Below, piece after piece: positions 46,400-59,135 of a stretch of 64,000 nucleotides of DNA. The first letter of the stretch is position 1. Each line of letters starts with the position of its first letter. Made by a program: the position numbers and the translations under genes. Under the pieces are notes generated by a model that ran no database searches, was not told the DNA's origin, and worked only from the letters and a program-made list of their open reading frames with translations. Source of the DNA: Pseudopyrenochaeta lycopersici (Eukaryota > Ascomycota > Dothideomycetes > Pleosporales > Pseudopyrenochaetaceae); NCBI GenBank assembly GCA_003313425.1, contig NHZP01000022.1, positions 930,001 through 994,000 on the forward strand, written 5' to 3'.

Positions 46400-49300
46400 T
46401 TAATAATTAGTCTTAGGAAACTGCGCTAGCTGCTACTTACTAGGGCAGCATATACAAGCCCGTAGCGCAGGCACTCCTGCGACGCACGCAGGCTGTCTAG
46501 AAAGATAAGCTATGTCTAGATAGCCTAGACTAGTTCGCTTTCTTAAGTATAATCAGATAACAAGAAAACGCCCCCTACGTCGCCTAGACATTAGCAGATA
46601 ATAGGGCAGATGTAAACTTTATCTTACAGCAGTTCCTCTAGCTTACCTAGGGGTTCTAACTAATTCCTCTTATTACAGCTATTATATATAAAGGATACAA
46701 AGGCGTTACTTTAGAATTTATTACTTATAGGGTTAAATTCTATATAAAAATTAATTCCTACTTTAAGTACACTTCCGCCTATAATCTTAACTAGTATAGG
46801 GTCTTTAACCTAGTATTAGGATTCTGCTAGAGGAAACTGTACGCACTACGCTTTAATTACCGTTAGGGTATAATTAAATTCCCTGACGTATACTGCTAAA
46901 CAGAATACTAGCAACACTTATATACACTACGAGTCGTCTGCAAGCGAGCTACGCCTAACGCCTCTACACAGCCTAGTTCCTCTATAGATAGCAGGAATAA
47001 AGGTAAGACTAGCTAACAATAGGTAAAGTTAGATACCGCAGCCCTAGCAAAGCCAGACAACAAACACTAAGTACTACACTAGTAAACTAAACCTGCAGTA
47101 GATATTAAGGTCGTCTTACTAAGAGCTATTTAGGCGTTTACTAAATAAAAAAACTACCCTCTGTTTATAATAGTTCGGCGCTTACTACTAGGAGTATTAT
47201 AGAAAATCTGTCGTGCAGCAGCACAAAAGGACTATAATAAGTTCTTTAACTCTCCTAAGGAAGTCTTATTAAAAGATATCCTACCTCCGCACCTACTTAA
47301 GGAATATGCCTTAATTATTCCTGTATTTAATAAAGCAGCCGCAGCTAAGCTCCTAGATTACTTAGAATATAACTACAAGATTAAGCTTAAGCTAGGAGCT
47401 AAGGTGCCTAATTATTAAGTAAGACTATTTTCTAGTAAATAGTTTAAAGCTATTAAGTAATATATTTAGGAGATAGAGGCCTAGGATTTTATCTTCTAGG
47501 GACCCTCTACTGTATAAAATAACTTACTTATTATTACTAAACCTAGTAGTAGTATCTAAGTCTACGTAGATTATTAAGACCTTAATAAAGCCTCTGTTAA
47601 GGATTAATACCTAATTCCTTTCTTCTGCAAGACTTTAGCTAAGCTTAATAAAGCTGTTATCTTTTCTAAATTTAATGTCGTGCACGCTTTTTATTAAATT
47701 CGCATGAAGCCTAGTTTAGAGTAGCTTACTACCTTCTCTACGCGTTAGAGCACTTATTAATACCGCGTGATGCCTATAAGCCTCTGTAATGCTCTAGCCA
47801 CGTTTTAAAGGGTAATTAATAGCGCTCTTTTTAAGTACTTTAATAAGTTTTATACCGCCTATCTAGATAATATCTTAGTTTTCTTAGAATTAGTAGAAGC
47901 CTACATAGAGCATGTAAAAAAGGTACTTACGCGCCTTAAGAAAAAAGGGTTCTATATAGACCCGCGCAAATTAGAATTTTACACAGACTATATTAAGTTC
48001 CTAGGTATAATAATTATAAATAAGAGTATTAAAATTAACTCTAAGAAGATTAAGGCTGTATAGTAATAGGAAACACTAAAGACTGCCTAAGATGTGCTCG
48101 CTTTCCTTAGGTACACTAGCTTCTCCTAGCGCTTTATTAAAGGCTACTTAAAGATAGCGTTACCGCTTACACGCCTTATTAAGGCTACTATTATAGAAAA
48201 GAAAAGTAGTAATCCTAATAAACCTGCCTATAAGAAGGTTCGTTATAAGCTAATTATATAAGGGGAGGAGGAAGTAAAAGCTTTTAAGGCTCTTAAAGCA
48301 GCATTTCGTGTAAGCGTAGTATTAAAGCATTTTAATCCTACTAAGTAAATCTACATCTTTACTAATGCGTTAGGATAGGTATTAGGTAAGGTTATAAAGT
48401 AATATAATAACAAGGACGTCCTATAACCTATTACTTTCTTTTTAAAGAAATACTCCTTAGTAGAGTGTAACTATAATATCTACAATCTTAAACTTATAGT
48501 AATTATATAGGCATTTAAGGAATAGGAGCCTAAACTTATAGGCTCTTCTTAACTAATATAGGTAATAATAAACTATAAGAACCTAGAATAGTTTATAACA
48601 ACTAAAAAACTTAGCTAATAGTAAGCACAGTAGTCTTTGTTTCTTAGCTAGTTTAACTTTAAGATTGTCTATGCCCCTAGGGAAACTAACAGTAAAGCAG
48701 ACGCTTTAAGCTGTTAACCTTAGGATACCCTAACAGACGCAGAAGACCCTTGTTATAGTACACAGGCTGCTATTCTCAGACCCTAAGTGCTCTCCCTAAG
48801 CATACAACTAGCAGTTGTAACAGCCTTACGCGCCTTAGCCCTTAGTTAACCTAAGTCCCTAGACTAAATATCCTAGGAATAAGCTAAGGTAGTGTAATTT
48901 TACTTTACCTGCGCTTATAAAATAGACTTTCTTATAGAATTTAATAATAATAATAACAATCCTACGCCTATTAATAGTATAATAGATCCTTCGCTGCCCT
49001 GTTATAAGGACGACTATCAGTTAACAGAAGAAATCCTAGACGCTACGTACGCTGACGACGCTATAGCTAAAAAGGCCTTTAAAGCTATTAACATAGAAAC
49101 TGCTAAATTACTATTATAGTTTTACAAGAATAGCTACTATTTCTCCGCTGCAGACCTGTTAAGCACAGGTAAAAGAGCTTCCTAACGCCTGTGGATAGAT
49201 AAGACTAGGCTTTACGTGCCTCCTAACCTACAGTTACGCCGACGCATTATAGAGTTATGTTATAACTATTAAATTACTAGTTATAAGGGCCCTCGCAACA

Positions 49301-50700
49301 CGTTCTTCCTTATATACTCGCAGTATTACTAGCTAAAGATGCACCTGTTAATTAAACAGTATTGCGACGCGTGCGCTACTTATCGCTAAATAAAAAGCCC
49401 TTAGGACAGCAAGCATAGTTACTTGCGGCTACTGCTAGTGCCTTATAGACGCTAGACAGAAATTTTAGTTAATTTTATTTAAGATTTACCTGCCTCTTAG
49501 CTAGATAGCTGTACTTTTAAGAATATCCTCGTTATTATAGACCGCCTTACAAAAAGACAGTATTTTTTCCCTACGTATAGCTATACTGCAGCTAAAGCTG
49601 CTAGGTACTTTATAGAGGTCTTTAAATTATATAGTATTCCCCTTAGTATTATCTCTAACCACAGTTTAAATTTTGTTAGTTAGTTTTAGAGGCGGGTCTG
49701 TAAGCAACTGCGTATCTAACAGCGCTTATCAACAGCCTATTACCCTAAAACAGACAGGTAGACTAAGCAGGCAAATTAAGCCTTAGAAATTTATCTTCGT
49801 TAGTACATTAACTACGCACAAACTAACTAGGCTGCCTAGCTTTACGTTGCTGAGTTTTAGGCTAACAATACAGTTAACGCCTCTACAGGCATAACGCTAT
49901 TCTTTGCAGATCTTAGATATTACCCTCGCAGTAGCATACACCTAGGGGAAAACCGCGACAAAAAGCTTAGTAGCGCCGCAGCTAGTAATAAAATCTAGGC
50001 AGATAAGCTTATGAACACCTACACAGACCTAGTTACTTATTTATAAGAACAAATACTATAGGCTTAATAAAAATAAGCTTACTACGCTAACACCTCTCAC
50101 TAATTAGTGCTAAAGTATGCTGTTAGAGACTAAGTTATAGTTAACACGATTAATTAGTCTACTAAACAGAAATTAAAGAAGCTAGACCTTAAGTAGGCAG
50201 GGCCTTATAGCGTTACGAGAGTCGTGCATAACAGCTAGGCGTATTAATTAGACCTTCTACCAAACATGTTAGGCAGCAGAGTTTTTCCTATGTTTTACCC
50301 TAAGCTTCTTTAGCCTGCGCCCTCAAAAGGGCTTCTAGATTAAGCGCCAGCTTAGCTAGTAGCTATTAAGGTAATTAATACTAACAGCGAGGTTTAAGAC
50401 GAGTAGCTTATTAATAATTTTCTTAATTACCAGCAAACTAGCGTTAAAGGCTGCTAAAAGCGCGAGTGGCAGTACCTAATTAAATAGACTAGATACCCGA
50501 AACCCACCTAGCACCCAGGAACTAAGTACCCCGACAACTACAACGCTTATCTGTTTCATTAGCGACAGCCTAATAAGCCTAAGCCACCTACTTGTCGCAT
50601 GCCTCCAAATTAGTTACCACTCAACGAGGATAGGCTAGCTGCAGAAGAGTATCTTAGCGGTGACGAAGGTATCTAAAAAGTTTTGCTTAAGTTAGCGCGC
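46400..50700 (+). pseudogene. Z1 gag-pol relic right of the Z2 insertion
   Basis: Continuous plus-strand relic with the order gag end, protease, RT (47500-48100), RNase H, integrase (49200-49700) and chromodomain-like tail (50459-50520). FNVVHAFY and IRMKP near 47680-47710 and the YLDNILVF box are the clearest RT motifs. Confidence 0.75.
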
Positions 50701-51098
50701 CTTAATTTGCCTCGATTTGCGCGCCTTCAGCCTTAATTCGCGCATCTATAGCCTCAAGATTGCTCGCCTTCGCCCTTACTCTGCGCAGTGCGCCTTACTT
50801 TGCGCGCCACGTCTAGGGACCTTATAACTAAACAAAAATTACAAAGGTTACTCCTATATGTATTGTACGAAGGTCTTTAGGTTCTATTTTCGCGTGGCGG
50901 GGTAGAAGTGTTAGAAAACACCTTAGAGCTCAGCGATTTTGTATAGGAAACTGTTTAGACATGCGCAGCGCTATATAAAGCTTATTACTAGATTCACTAA
51001 GTTAGAGAGACTTAGTAGTAAACAGTTTTCTTATGTTTTATCTTAAATTTTTGTCTCTTAGTTTAGAGGCCCTTACTATTTTGAAGGGGGGGGGGTCG

Positions 51099-51400
51099 TG
51101 TCAGGGTTTAATCCTTTCAGGTTACTAGACGCAGGTAAAAGGTTTCAATCCTTCCAAGTTACTAGACGCAGGTGAAAGGCAATGATCCTGCCAAGTTACT
51201 AGACGCAGGTGAAAGGTAACTGTTACCTCTTACCTTTCACCAAGCTAGGTAACTGGATCGGGACTAGCCTGCTCTAGCTCATGTATATAGGCAGCACCTC
51301 TCCCCCGAAGGTGAGAGGTATCTGCTATTTTGTCCATTTCCTTTTAAATTGAGTTTCTTCAACTAAGACCGTCCCAACTGTGCGTGTTGACTGCCTTACA
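51099..51400 (+). repeat. Z1 3' LTR
   Basis: 302 bp. The differences from the 5' LTR that I noted by eye (about nine) are all C/T or G/A transitions, as expected from RIP rather than neutral drift. Confidence 0.9.
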
Positions 51401-52756
51401 GTAATTTTAAAATAAGTAAAAGAAAGGGCGTAGAAGAAGGCGTTATGTCTTGCGTTAGAGATATATAACAACAGAGAGTTAGAGTTTACTAAGGAAGCTC
51501 CTTATCTAGCTATTAATACCTTAGTTAGTTTCTCTCTAATAGTATAGTCTACTATAGGTACCTTAGATTAACTAGTAACCTTAGTAGAGCCTAGGCAGGC
51601 TCTTACTTTCTAAGTTATTATTTCTTTTTTTTAGCTTCCTCTCTTTTCTAGTATTCTCTAATTTTTTCTTAATAGTTTCTTAGGTATTCTAGTAGTTCTT
51701 ACGTGCTCTCTAAGCTTAGATATCCCTTCTATTTAACTAGGTAACTAAAGCTTAGTTCTAGGTTATTAACTCTTCTATTTTATTAGTATCCTTATATTTT
51801 CTTGACTTTAAACTTATTTTCTTCTTTAGGTTTATACTAAAATATTTTTTATAGTAGTATTATAGGGTTAGCTAGTTCTAATTTAGAAATATAGAAGCGT
51901 AAGTAGATCTTTATATCTAGTAGTAGCTTAAGTATATAGTTTACTAGTCTATTTTATTCTTTAACTAAAAATAGTCTAACTTTAACGTAATTAAGTCCTT
52001 TACTAAGTTACCTGTTACGCAGATTCTTTATAAGTAAGTATACTTTATCTTCCTTCTTTAGCTAAGGTGCTATTTTTCTTTTCTTATTCTAGTAAGAAAT
52101 ACTATTACGTTATACTTTCTTAAGGTTTTCTTAGAGTTATTTATATATTTTCTTTGTTTCTTTTAGCTATTTTTATAGCTGCTTTAGCTTTTCTACTAAG
52201 GTATAATTTTATAAAGAGATTAGGGTGTCTTCTATAGTTAGTAAAGAATAGTATCTTTTTAGCAAATTCTAATAATTTATTATTATAGGCTAGTTATACT
52301 ATTAGTAGTAATAAGACCTAATTATTTTATTATTAATTACTGTAAATCCTTAAGTAGGTCTTTATTATTCTGTTTATCCTTTCTATTTATCTATCTATTT
52401 ATAAGTAGTAGGCTGTTAATAAATTTCTCTTTATCCTTATTATAGCTATTAAAGTAGACTAGAAGTTAGATATAAAGAGCTTATCTTTATTACTTATAAT
52501 AGACTTAGGTATACTATAATATTATATTAGTCTATCTAAGATAATAAACGCTAGTTATTCTGTATTATAGTTATACCTAAATAGTATTATCTCTGCTACT
52601 TTATAAATCTGTAGACTATATTAAAAATAGCGTTATACTTAATTCTTATTACAGGATCTTTAGATAGTAGTAACCTTATTATAAAGTCTATAGAAATATC
52701 TACCTAAAGTTTATTTAGTAGCTTTATAGCTTATATTTCTCTATATAGTATGTAAG

Positions 52757-53179
52757 TACAATGTTTATGCCGTGCGACGAAGCGGTCAACCCAGTTTTTG
52801 CCTGCTGGCTTTTAAGCAATTTGGGATGCGAAATTTCGAATCATAGGCTTTAAAGGAGGTAATCTACGTCTGCAAAGCTTATAAATATACTCTATAAGCT
52901 CAGCTTCTTGTGTAGTGTTAAGTAATTTGCTGTTATCGATTTTAGATGCATGGCTCTGAGTAACACCTCTATGACGGCGCGACAGCGTTAACCAGTTAAC
53001 ACCATATTTTTTTGCAACATCCGCGTAACAGAACGGTTCTCCAAGCTTTAAGGATTGCAACGCAGCAAGCGCGTCCTCCATATCGTTAATATTCGTGGTG
53101 TTGTTACGCGTTGAAATTTTGATGAAATTTGGTGTTCGCGTGCATCAGGTGGGGACGTGCATCAGGTGGTGGAACACGT
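52757..53179 (-). mobile_element. Pogo2: truncated pogo element in Y
   Basis: The right end carries the complement of ACGTGTTCCACCACCTGATG, ending at 53179 next to TA, related to the Pogo1 ends. Normal composition. No left TIR is visible, and the left break near 52757 abuts Y integrase sequence. The element has therefore lost most of its transposase, together with the RNase H region of Y. Confidence 0.65.
52812..53081 (-). pseudogene. Pogo2 transposase N-terminal fragment
   Basis: 89 codons starting MEDALAALQSLKLGEPFCY, followed by a helix-turn-helix with VAKKYGVNWLTLSRRHRGVT, the DNA-binding start of fungal pogo/Fot1-type transposases (usually over 500 residues). The DDE domain is absent. 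Confidence 0.8.
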
Positions 53180-55053
53180 TATAAATAATTATATATTTTT
53201 AACTATTTTAGGTTTAGGCTATTCTTTTACTACTCTTATTTTTTCTTTACTTATCTTTACTTTATATATACTTACTATATATCCTAAGAATTTAACTTCT
53301 TTCTTATAGAACATATATTTCTTAGGTTTAAGTAGTAAACTAAATTTTCTTAAGTAGGTAAGAACTATTTTAACGTACTTAATATATTCCTATAGATTAT
53401 TAGAGTATATAAGGATATTATTAAGGTATATAATAATAAATATATCTAGGTATTCTCTTAATACGTTATTAATAAGTACCTAGTATATTACTAGTACGTT
53501 AGTAAAACTAAAAAGTATTACTATATACTTATAGTAGCTATAGCGTATTCTAAACATAGTCTTCTATTCTTTACTTTCTTTTATATAAATAAAGTTATAT
53601 ACTTCTCTTAAGTCTAATACTATAAAGACTTTTATAAAAGCTAGTTAATCTTATAGTTCTACTATATTTAGTAAAGAGTATTAATTCTTTATTATAATAT
53701 TATTAAGTTTCTAGTAGTTAACGTATAATCTTAACTTCTTATTCTTTTTTAGTATAAATAGTATAGGGTATCTTACTAGTAATTATAATTCTTAGATAAA
53801 TCTTTTCTTTAAATTTATTTTAATATATTTACGTAGAGTTTTAAGTTCTTTTTCTAATAAACTATAAATTAAGCTAAAAGTTAGTTACTTTCCTTTCTAT
53901 AGGATTATCTTATAATCTTAAAGTTAATATTTAAGTAGTGCTTTTATACTTATCTCTTCCTAAAAGAGTAACTTATATCCTTTATACTTATTAGGGATTA
54001 CTAGAGTTACGCTTTACTCCTTAACTCTAACTTATTAGTCTAAGAGCCTTTTATTAGTACCTGCTAAGTTAGACCCTTATATCTTAAGGTTATCCTTATT
54101 TAAAGTAAGAATTCCTATTATTATCTTCTTATCTACTTAGGCACTTAGCTGCAGCGTAGGCTTACTTATAGTTACGTCTGTTCTACAGTATTTAAATAAG
54201 AACTTTTTCTTTTTCTAATCTATATCTAGACTATATTCTCTTAACTATAAGAGTCCTAGTATTATATCATATTATAATAGTCTAAAGACGTCTAGGTTAA
54301 TTATTTCCTTATAGTTCTAGATAATAAGTTATATGCTGTATACTTTATATATAATTACAGACTCTAATAGTATTAGTTATTTATTAGCTACTATTAATAG
54401 ATATAGTACTAATTTCAATAATAGGATAAGACTAGCTTATTCTATCGCTCGCGTAGAAATGTAGCTCTATTATACTCTAGAATCTACTAGTACTTGTATC
54501 TAGCTTCTATTAAGCTTAATATTTAGCCTAAGGAGTCCTTATGCGCCTATTACACACAGAGTTTATAATTCTTACTTATTAGTAGGCGCGACTCTAAAAA
54601 AGATTTCTCTTAATACCTGTTTAGCATCTTAACGCCTTTATACTTAAGGTAGTTAGAGTTAAGGCACTTTTACTATTATTACTAATTATACTCTCTATTA
54701 AAGACTAGCTATATTACTATAGTAGCTGTAAGGTTATTATTCCCTAAAAAATAAAGGATAGTTCTCTTATCTTATAAGTAGTTATTACATTTAACTTTAG
54801 GATAGTTATACTATTAGTATTTACACTAGTAAAATAAATAAGGAAAGTATTCTTACTCTATTTTACTTAAATAGTATATTATATATAGGTCTGTAGTATA
54901 GAAAGACTAGTAGATAACACTATATTATTTATTACGTAGGTCTATTAGATAGTCTAGTACTAGTTTCTACAGTCCCTTACGCATAGTATATAGAGTTTAA
55001 GCTGCCTCTACGCGCTTATAATAATCTCTAGCTTCTTCTTCTATAAGAAGCTA

Positions 55054-55426
55054 GTGTGGAGTTAACAAGGTGGTTCGGCACAATCCCGCAGTTCTGGTGT
55101 TGTGAATGAGAGGTAACGTTGGAATCAAACGTGCGTGAATAACAGGAGCAGCCCTGCCTGTGCAGTCTGCCAGAAACGAAGGTAAGTATGGAGCCTAATT
55201 AAAAGTAATAAACAAAATGGTCTGAAATCTCATTGAATTGACGTAGCTAATGCACTAGCTACTTCGCAAAATCTCAGTTTTGAAGTGAATTATCGTAGTG
55301 TGTGGTGCATGGTGCATGGTGCATGATGTTGAGAGCTCTCGCATCTCCAAGTCTTATCACCAAATTTCGCTGACAAAGGAAACCCATCATCACCTGATTG
55401 CCCAGGTACCCTGTGCAACGGCACAC
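55054..55426 (-). mobile_element. TA-flanked non-autonomous element, copy B
   Basis: 373 bp, inverted copy of 33404-33762, starting GTGTGGAGTTAACAAGG and ending CAACGGCACAC, flanked by TA (55052-55053 and 55427-55428). Longer than copy A mainly through extra GCATGGT units near 55305-55330. Not RIP-degraded. Confidence 0.78.
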
Positions 55427-57122
55427 TAGTTAGAGTTAACGTTCTCTTTATTATCTTCTTAATATATTTATTATTTAAGCTAGGTATAAGCGTTTTACTT
55501 CTTACTATCTATAAGCACGATCTTACTATAAGAATTAACTTAAAGGTACTCTTATTATACTAGGTCTTAAGTATTAAGTATATAGAAGGCGTCTTCCTAT
55601 ATTAATAGTAGTATTATTTAGTATTATAATATATATTTAGAGGTCTTAACTATTAGAGGTTCTAGTACTTATATTTATCTAGCTTATTAAAGTTCCTATA
55701 GTGCGTCCCTAATACTTATAAGTTACTATACTTCTTTAGCTTTCTTTACTTACTTTTATATTACTTTTATGTAATATTTAGGGTAATAGTAGTATTCCTA
55801 TAATATATTTTATATTACTTATTTAGCTAGAATAATTATACTTATTCTTTATATTATAGCTACTTCTTATTCTTTTAGGGTTAGCGCGTTAATATATTAT
55901 ACTTTATATATATATTACGCGCGTAGTTAGTAGTTAAGTTCTACTATATCTTTCTCTACTTCTATAGGCGTTAGTAGCCTTAGAGTTCCTAGTTAATATT
56001 AGTTCTAGAAGTCCTCTATTTTCTCTTCTTTAGTTAGAAGTACTATAGTACTATTAAGGTCTTCTTTAGTATCTTTATAGACTAGGGATAAAGAGCTATT
56101 ACTCTCTTCTTTCTTATTACTATACTAGGTTCTTAGAATCTCTTTCTTAGTAAGTTCCTAGAGAAGTAGCTATAATATCTCTATATATTAAGCCCCTTCC
56201 TCTTAAGTTATAATAACTTCCTATATTTTATTATGACTATTTTCTTCTTTTATAGCTAGTATATTAATCTAGTAGGTTACTTTATTTTTCCTTTTATAGT
56301 CTTTAGCTATATAGCTATTCTTATTATAGTTAAAATAAGTTGTTTCTTTTTTCTTCTTATCCTTACTTATTTTTCCTCTATTAAGGTTATCTAGATATAT
56401 TACTTTAGGGCTACTAAATATATATTATCTAGGTACTCTTTATAGCTAGTATTAATACTATGAGTAACTACTGTTAGGTTTACTATAATAATCCTTCCTA
56501 AGTTTCTTATCTTCTTTTATTTATCTAGATTATTATCCTCTAAGTTTATATATAGAGCTTATAAAGCTCTATATCTAGTTAGATAGTTTTATTAATTAGG
56601 TTATCTAGCGTAGTAATACCTATACTAGAGCGTATTAGTTTAGTTTAGATATCTACTTTTAGGCCTTATTTATATATAGTTTTTAGGGTGTTATTATTCT
56701 AGTTTATCTATCTAGTATACCCTAAAAACTTATTAGCGTAATTAGCTGTAGACTAGGTTTATCGCATATTCTAGATTTTACGTTCTATAATAGTAGTTTT
56801 ATTTAGTAGTCTAAACGCTTATTATATACGTGTCTTAAATTCTCTTATATCCTTAAATATCTTAATTAGCTCCTTTAGTTTAGTTCCTTTACCTACTTAG
56901 CAGCTTCGCCCCTTATATAGCTTATTATAAGTACTACTTAGTTATTATTATCTATAGTAGTTATATTAAACTTAAAGAATAGGTTAAATTAAAGTAGCTA
57001 TTCTTTAAGTTTAAATTAATCTCTATAGAAGAGGTCTAGTTTAGTAACAGCGTTACCTAGCCTAGTAGTATAGTAGGCCGCGTTTTCTATATAAGTGTTA
57101 CTTATCTTAAGGGTATTTAAAG

Positions 57123-57516
57123 TATAAAGAATCTTAAAAGCTATTAGTAAGGATAACTAATAAGATTATAAGGTTAGTTCTCTAGGATAGAGTAAGAGAC
57201 TATATAGAAGAGGGGTTTAATACTAAGATAGTAAGAGGGTGCTTCTATAAAAAGTACTAAGAGTTAAGAATAATTAGTATTACTATTACTATACTATAGA
57301 GTATAATATTAAGTTAAATATACTAAGCTATAAGGGTTTATTATAGTAATCTATATACATAACACGCTTATTGCGCTTACTGCGAGCGCTATAAGCGCTC
57401 GTCCTTAGCAGAGCGAGCAGTTACGTAACGTGTGATAGAGTAGAATACTAGCGCTTCCTAACTGGTCGCCAGCTTCTGAGGCTCTTCCTCCCTGTCCAGG
57501 ATCCCAGATCCTAACA
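57123..57516 (-). repeat. LTR of Y (5' LTR in element orientation)
   Basis: Partner of 32742-33135 and less degraded at its right end (CAGGATCCCAGATCCTAACA). Followed by the TACAT duplication and the right end of element X. Confidence 0.85.
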
Positions 57517-57576
57517 TACATGTGCTTGTGAGGGTAGCTCGTGCGTGCGCAACGGAAACTTTGCGGGTTCACTGTA

Positions 57577-58888
57577 TGTAGGTTGTTTAGCTAAGCGTTT
57601 TTAAGCGACTATTATAGATATTATCAGCTACCTGCTAGAAGAGACGCTCTATCTTCCTTTAATTACTTACACTAAGTACTACAGAGGGGCTACTACTTAA
57701 GGAGAGCCTATCCTTTAAGGCTAGGGTTATGTTAAATTATTTAAGGATAATATTAAGATTCAATAGCTTAATACATGTTAACGCGAAGGTATTATAGATT
57801 ATTATTTCTTTAATAGAAGAGCTCTAGGCTTAATAGAAGAGGCGGAAGAAATCTTGTTTAGTAATATTAGTTAGCTCTTAAGCTTAAGAAATAAAGCTTA
57901 ATAACCCAATATAATAGGTAGCTATAAGAGGCCTAAATACAGCTATATTAAGAGGTTATAAAGTATTAGTAGAATAAAGAGGACATATAGTAAAGAGGAT
58001 CTTATTTTAGTTATAATAGTTTATAAAATCTTTAGTAATATAAGATCTATAGCTATTAAGGATAAGTAATTAATAAGCTTAGTAAGCTTTTATTTTTATC
58101 TCGCAATTAAATACTTCTTTAAGCTAGGATAGGCTTATATTATTACTAGTCTATCTATTTAGTAATAAGGTAAAGAAGGCTTTATAATTCTAAGGCTTAA
58201 AATCCTATAACTATAAGTCTTAGATGTTGCCTAAGGCAGCTAAGTAGATAAGAGGGGGCGTAAGAGAGCTCCTATTAGCGCAGATATAAGCTAACGTAGT
58301 AAACTACTTATAATTACTATCCTAAATAGTATGCCTTATCTTTGTATTCTTATACTCCTTCCTTAAGAATACGCGCTTTATTTTACTAAGGATCCTAATA
58401 AGGGAGCCTTTCTTATCTATATTATAAATATATCGCGGGTTAATAGAGTACTGCTTTATTTTTAGCTCTAGAAGCTTAAAATAGAGGTTATACTTAAAGG
58501 CAGAATTAGCGTTAGAGCGATTATAATTAAGGTTAGATACCTAATATAAGATAAGCTTAATGTTATAACGTTAGATAAAGCGGCTAACCTAGTTTACACT
58601 AGGCTGCCTTAATACTATTTAGGCTGCAAAATTCTATATTGTAGGCTATGTTAGAGGTAGCCCTCGTGAAGATAGGCTCTAGATATACTGTACAAGCTCT
58701 TTTTCCTGCGCGTTGTTAAGTAATCGGTTATTCTCAATCTTGGTTGCACAGGAGCCTGTAACACCTCCGTGACGTATTAATAACGCCGCACGCTTACACT
58801 TATACTTATCTGCATATTCTTAATATATAGAAGGTTCTCCTCTTTCTTAGGAATTTAGAGCTTCAATCGCATCGTCAATAGCTGCCAT
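57577..58888 (-). pseudogene. Pogo1 transposase, N-terminal and DDE half
   Basis: Begins at the Met complementary to 58886-58888 with an HTH region like that of the pogo fragment at 52812. Further on are the first catalytic-Asp region (YNID, near 58420) and a degraded version of the LILDGHGSH-type motif of DDE_1 transposases. Many stops, mostly at former Trp/Gln codons. The other half is at 30880-31453. Confidence 0.75.
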
Positions 58889-58960
58889 GGTGGTGGAGAA
58901 ATCGCTTGTTGAAGTTTCGTGAGATTTTCGTGTTCGCGTGTCTCAGGTGGTGGGGCACGT

Positions 58961-59135
58961 TAATCTACCGGCCCATATTTGCCAATGATTTTGTCCACAA
59001 AACCACTGCAAGAACTCGTTGCACGCTAGGATGACCTTATTACTAAGCTTATCGTGTCGTTCCTGCAGATTTATCTCATAAACCAGACACTCTGGCAAGC
59101 TTTGATTACTGCCTATACCTAATTTGAGCACGCTA
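58961..59135. other. Normal-composition flank right of Pogo1
   Basis: About 175 bp without RIP bias. Because Pogo1 inserted at TA, this should be the sequence that once continued from 30755, upstream of TF2. A minus-strand frame of 62 codons has no recognisable family, and part of it runs into the pogo TIR. Confidence 0.45.

Larger units (their letters stand above)
33884..51400 (+). mobile_element. Ty3/gypsy retrotransposon Z1, nested in Y
   Basis: 302-bp LTRs at 33884-34185 and 51099-51400, 5-bp duplication GTAAT at 33879-33883 and 51401-51405, and a purine tract with ten G residues just before the 3' LTR. Plus-strand pol relics: RT about 47500-48100 with YLDNILVF near 47860, integrase zinc-binding and core region about 49200-49700, and a chromodomain-like YLIKW...PTWHP segment at 50459-50520. 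About 8.0 kb without Z2. Z2 is inserted in the gag region. Stops are mostly TAG/TAA at former Trp and Gln codons. Confidence 0.9.
32742..57516 (-). mobile_element. Ty3/gypsy retrotransposon Y, nested in element X
   Basis: LTRs of 394 bp at 32742-33135 and 57123-57516. The 5-bp duplication TACAT is at 32737-32741 and 57517-57521. Coding is on the minus strand: gag with a decayed zinc knuckle near 56290-56345, reverse transcriptase near 53190-53700 with YLNNILIYS, and integrase start near 52640-52740. Heavily RIP-degraded. The RNase H region between RT and integrase is missing and replaced by a pogo fragment. Z1, two small TA elements and the pogo fragment are inserted in it. Confidence 0.88.
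31456..57574 (+). mobile_element. Tc1/mariner element X, nested in Pogo1
   Basis: Left end CAGTGACCCCGCAAAAGTTT at 31456 and right end complementary to CAGTGAACCCGCAAAGTTTC at 57574, each next to TA (31454-31455 and 57575-57576). It inserted into the pogo1 transposase gene. The element itself is about 1.35 kb once Y is removed. The right-hand 58 bp (57517-57574) carry its 3' terminus beyond the Y insertion. Confidence 0.85.
30756..58960 (-). mobile_element. Pogo1: outermost element of the 28-kb nest
   Basis: Termini are ACGTGCCCCACCACCTGAG at 30756 and its complement ending at 58960, flanked by TA (30754-30755 and 58961-58962). The transposase lies on the minus strand and is split by the Tc1/mariner insertion at 31454-57576. 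The N-terminal and catalytic part is at 57577-58888; the C-terminal coiled-coil part is at about 30880-31453. Without insertions the element is about 2.1 kb. Strong RIP bias with many TAG/TAA stops. It is the oldest layer of the nest. Confidence 0.88.

Noticed and set aside
8510..58960. Giant Starship-like element carrying the cluster
   Set aside because: No tyrosine recombinase (DUF3435 type) captain gene is recognisable, and the boundaries are fully explained by ordinary nested elements.
58943..59131. 62-codon minus-strand frame right of Pogo1
   Set aside because: Its end runs into the pogo TIR and it has no recognisable domain.
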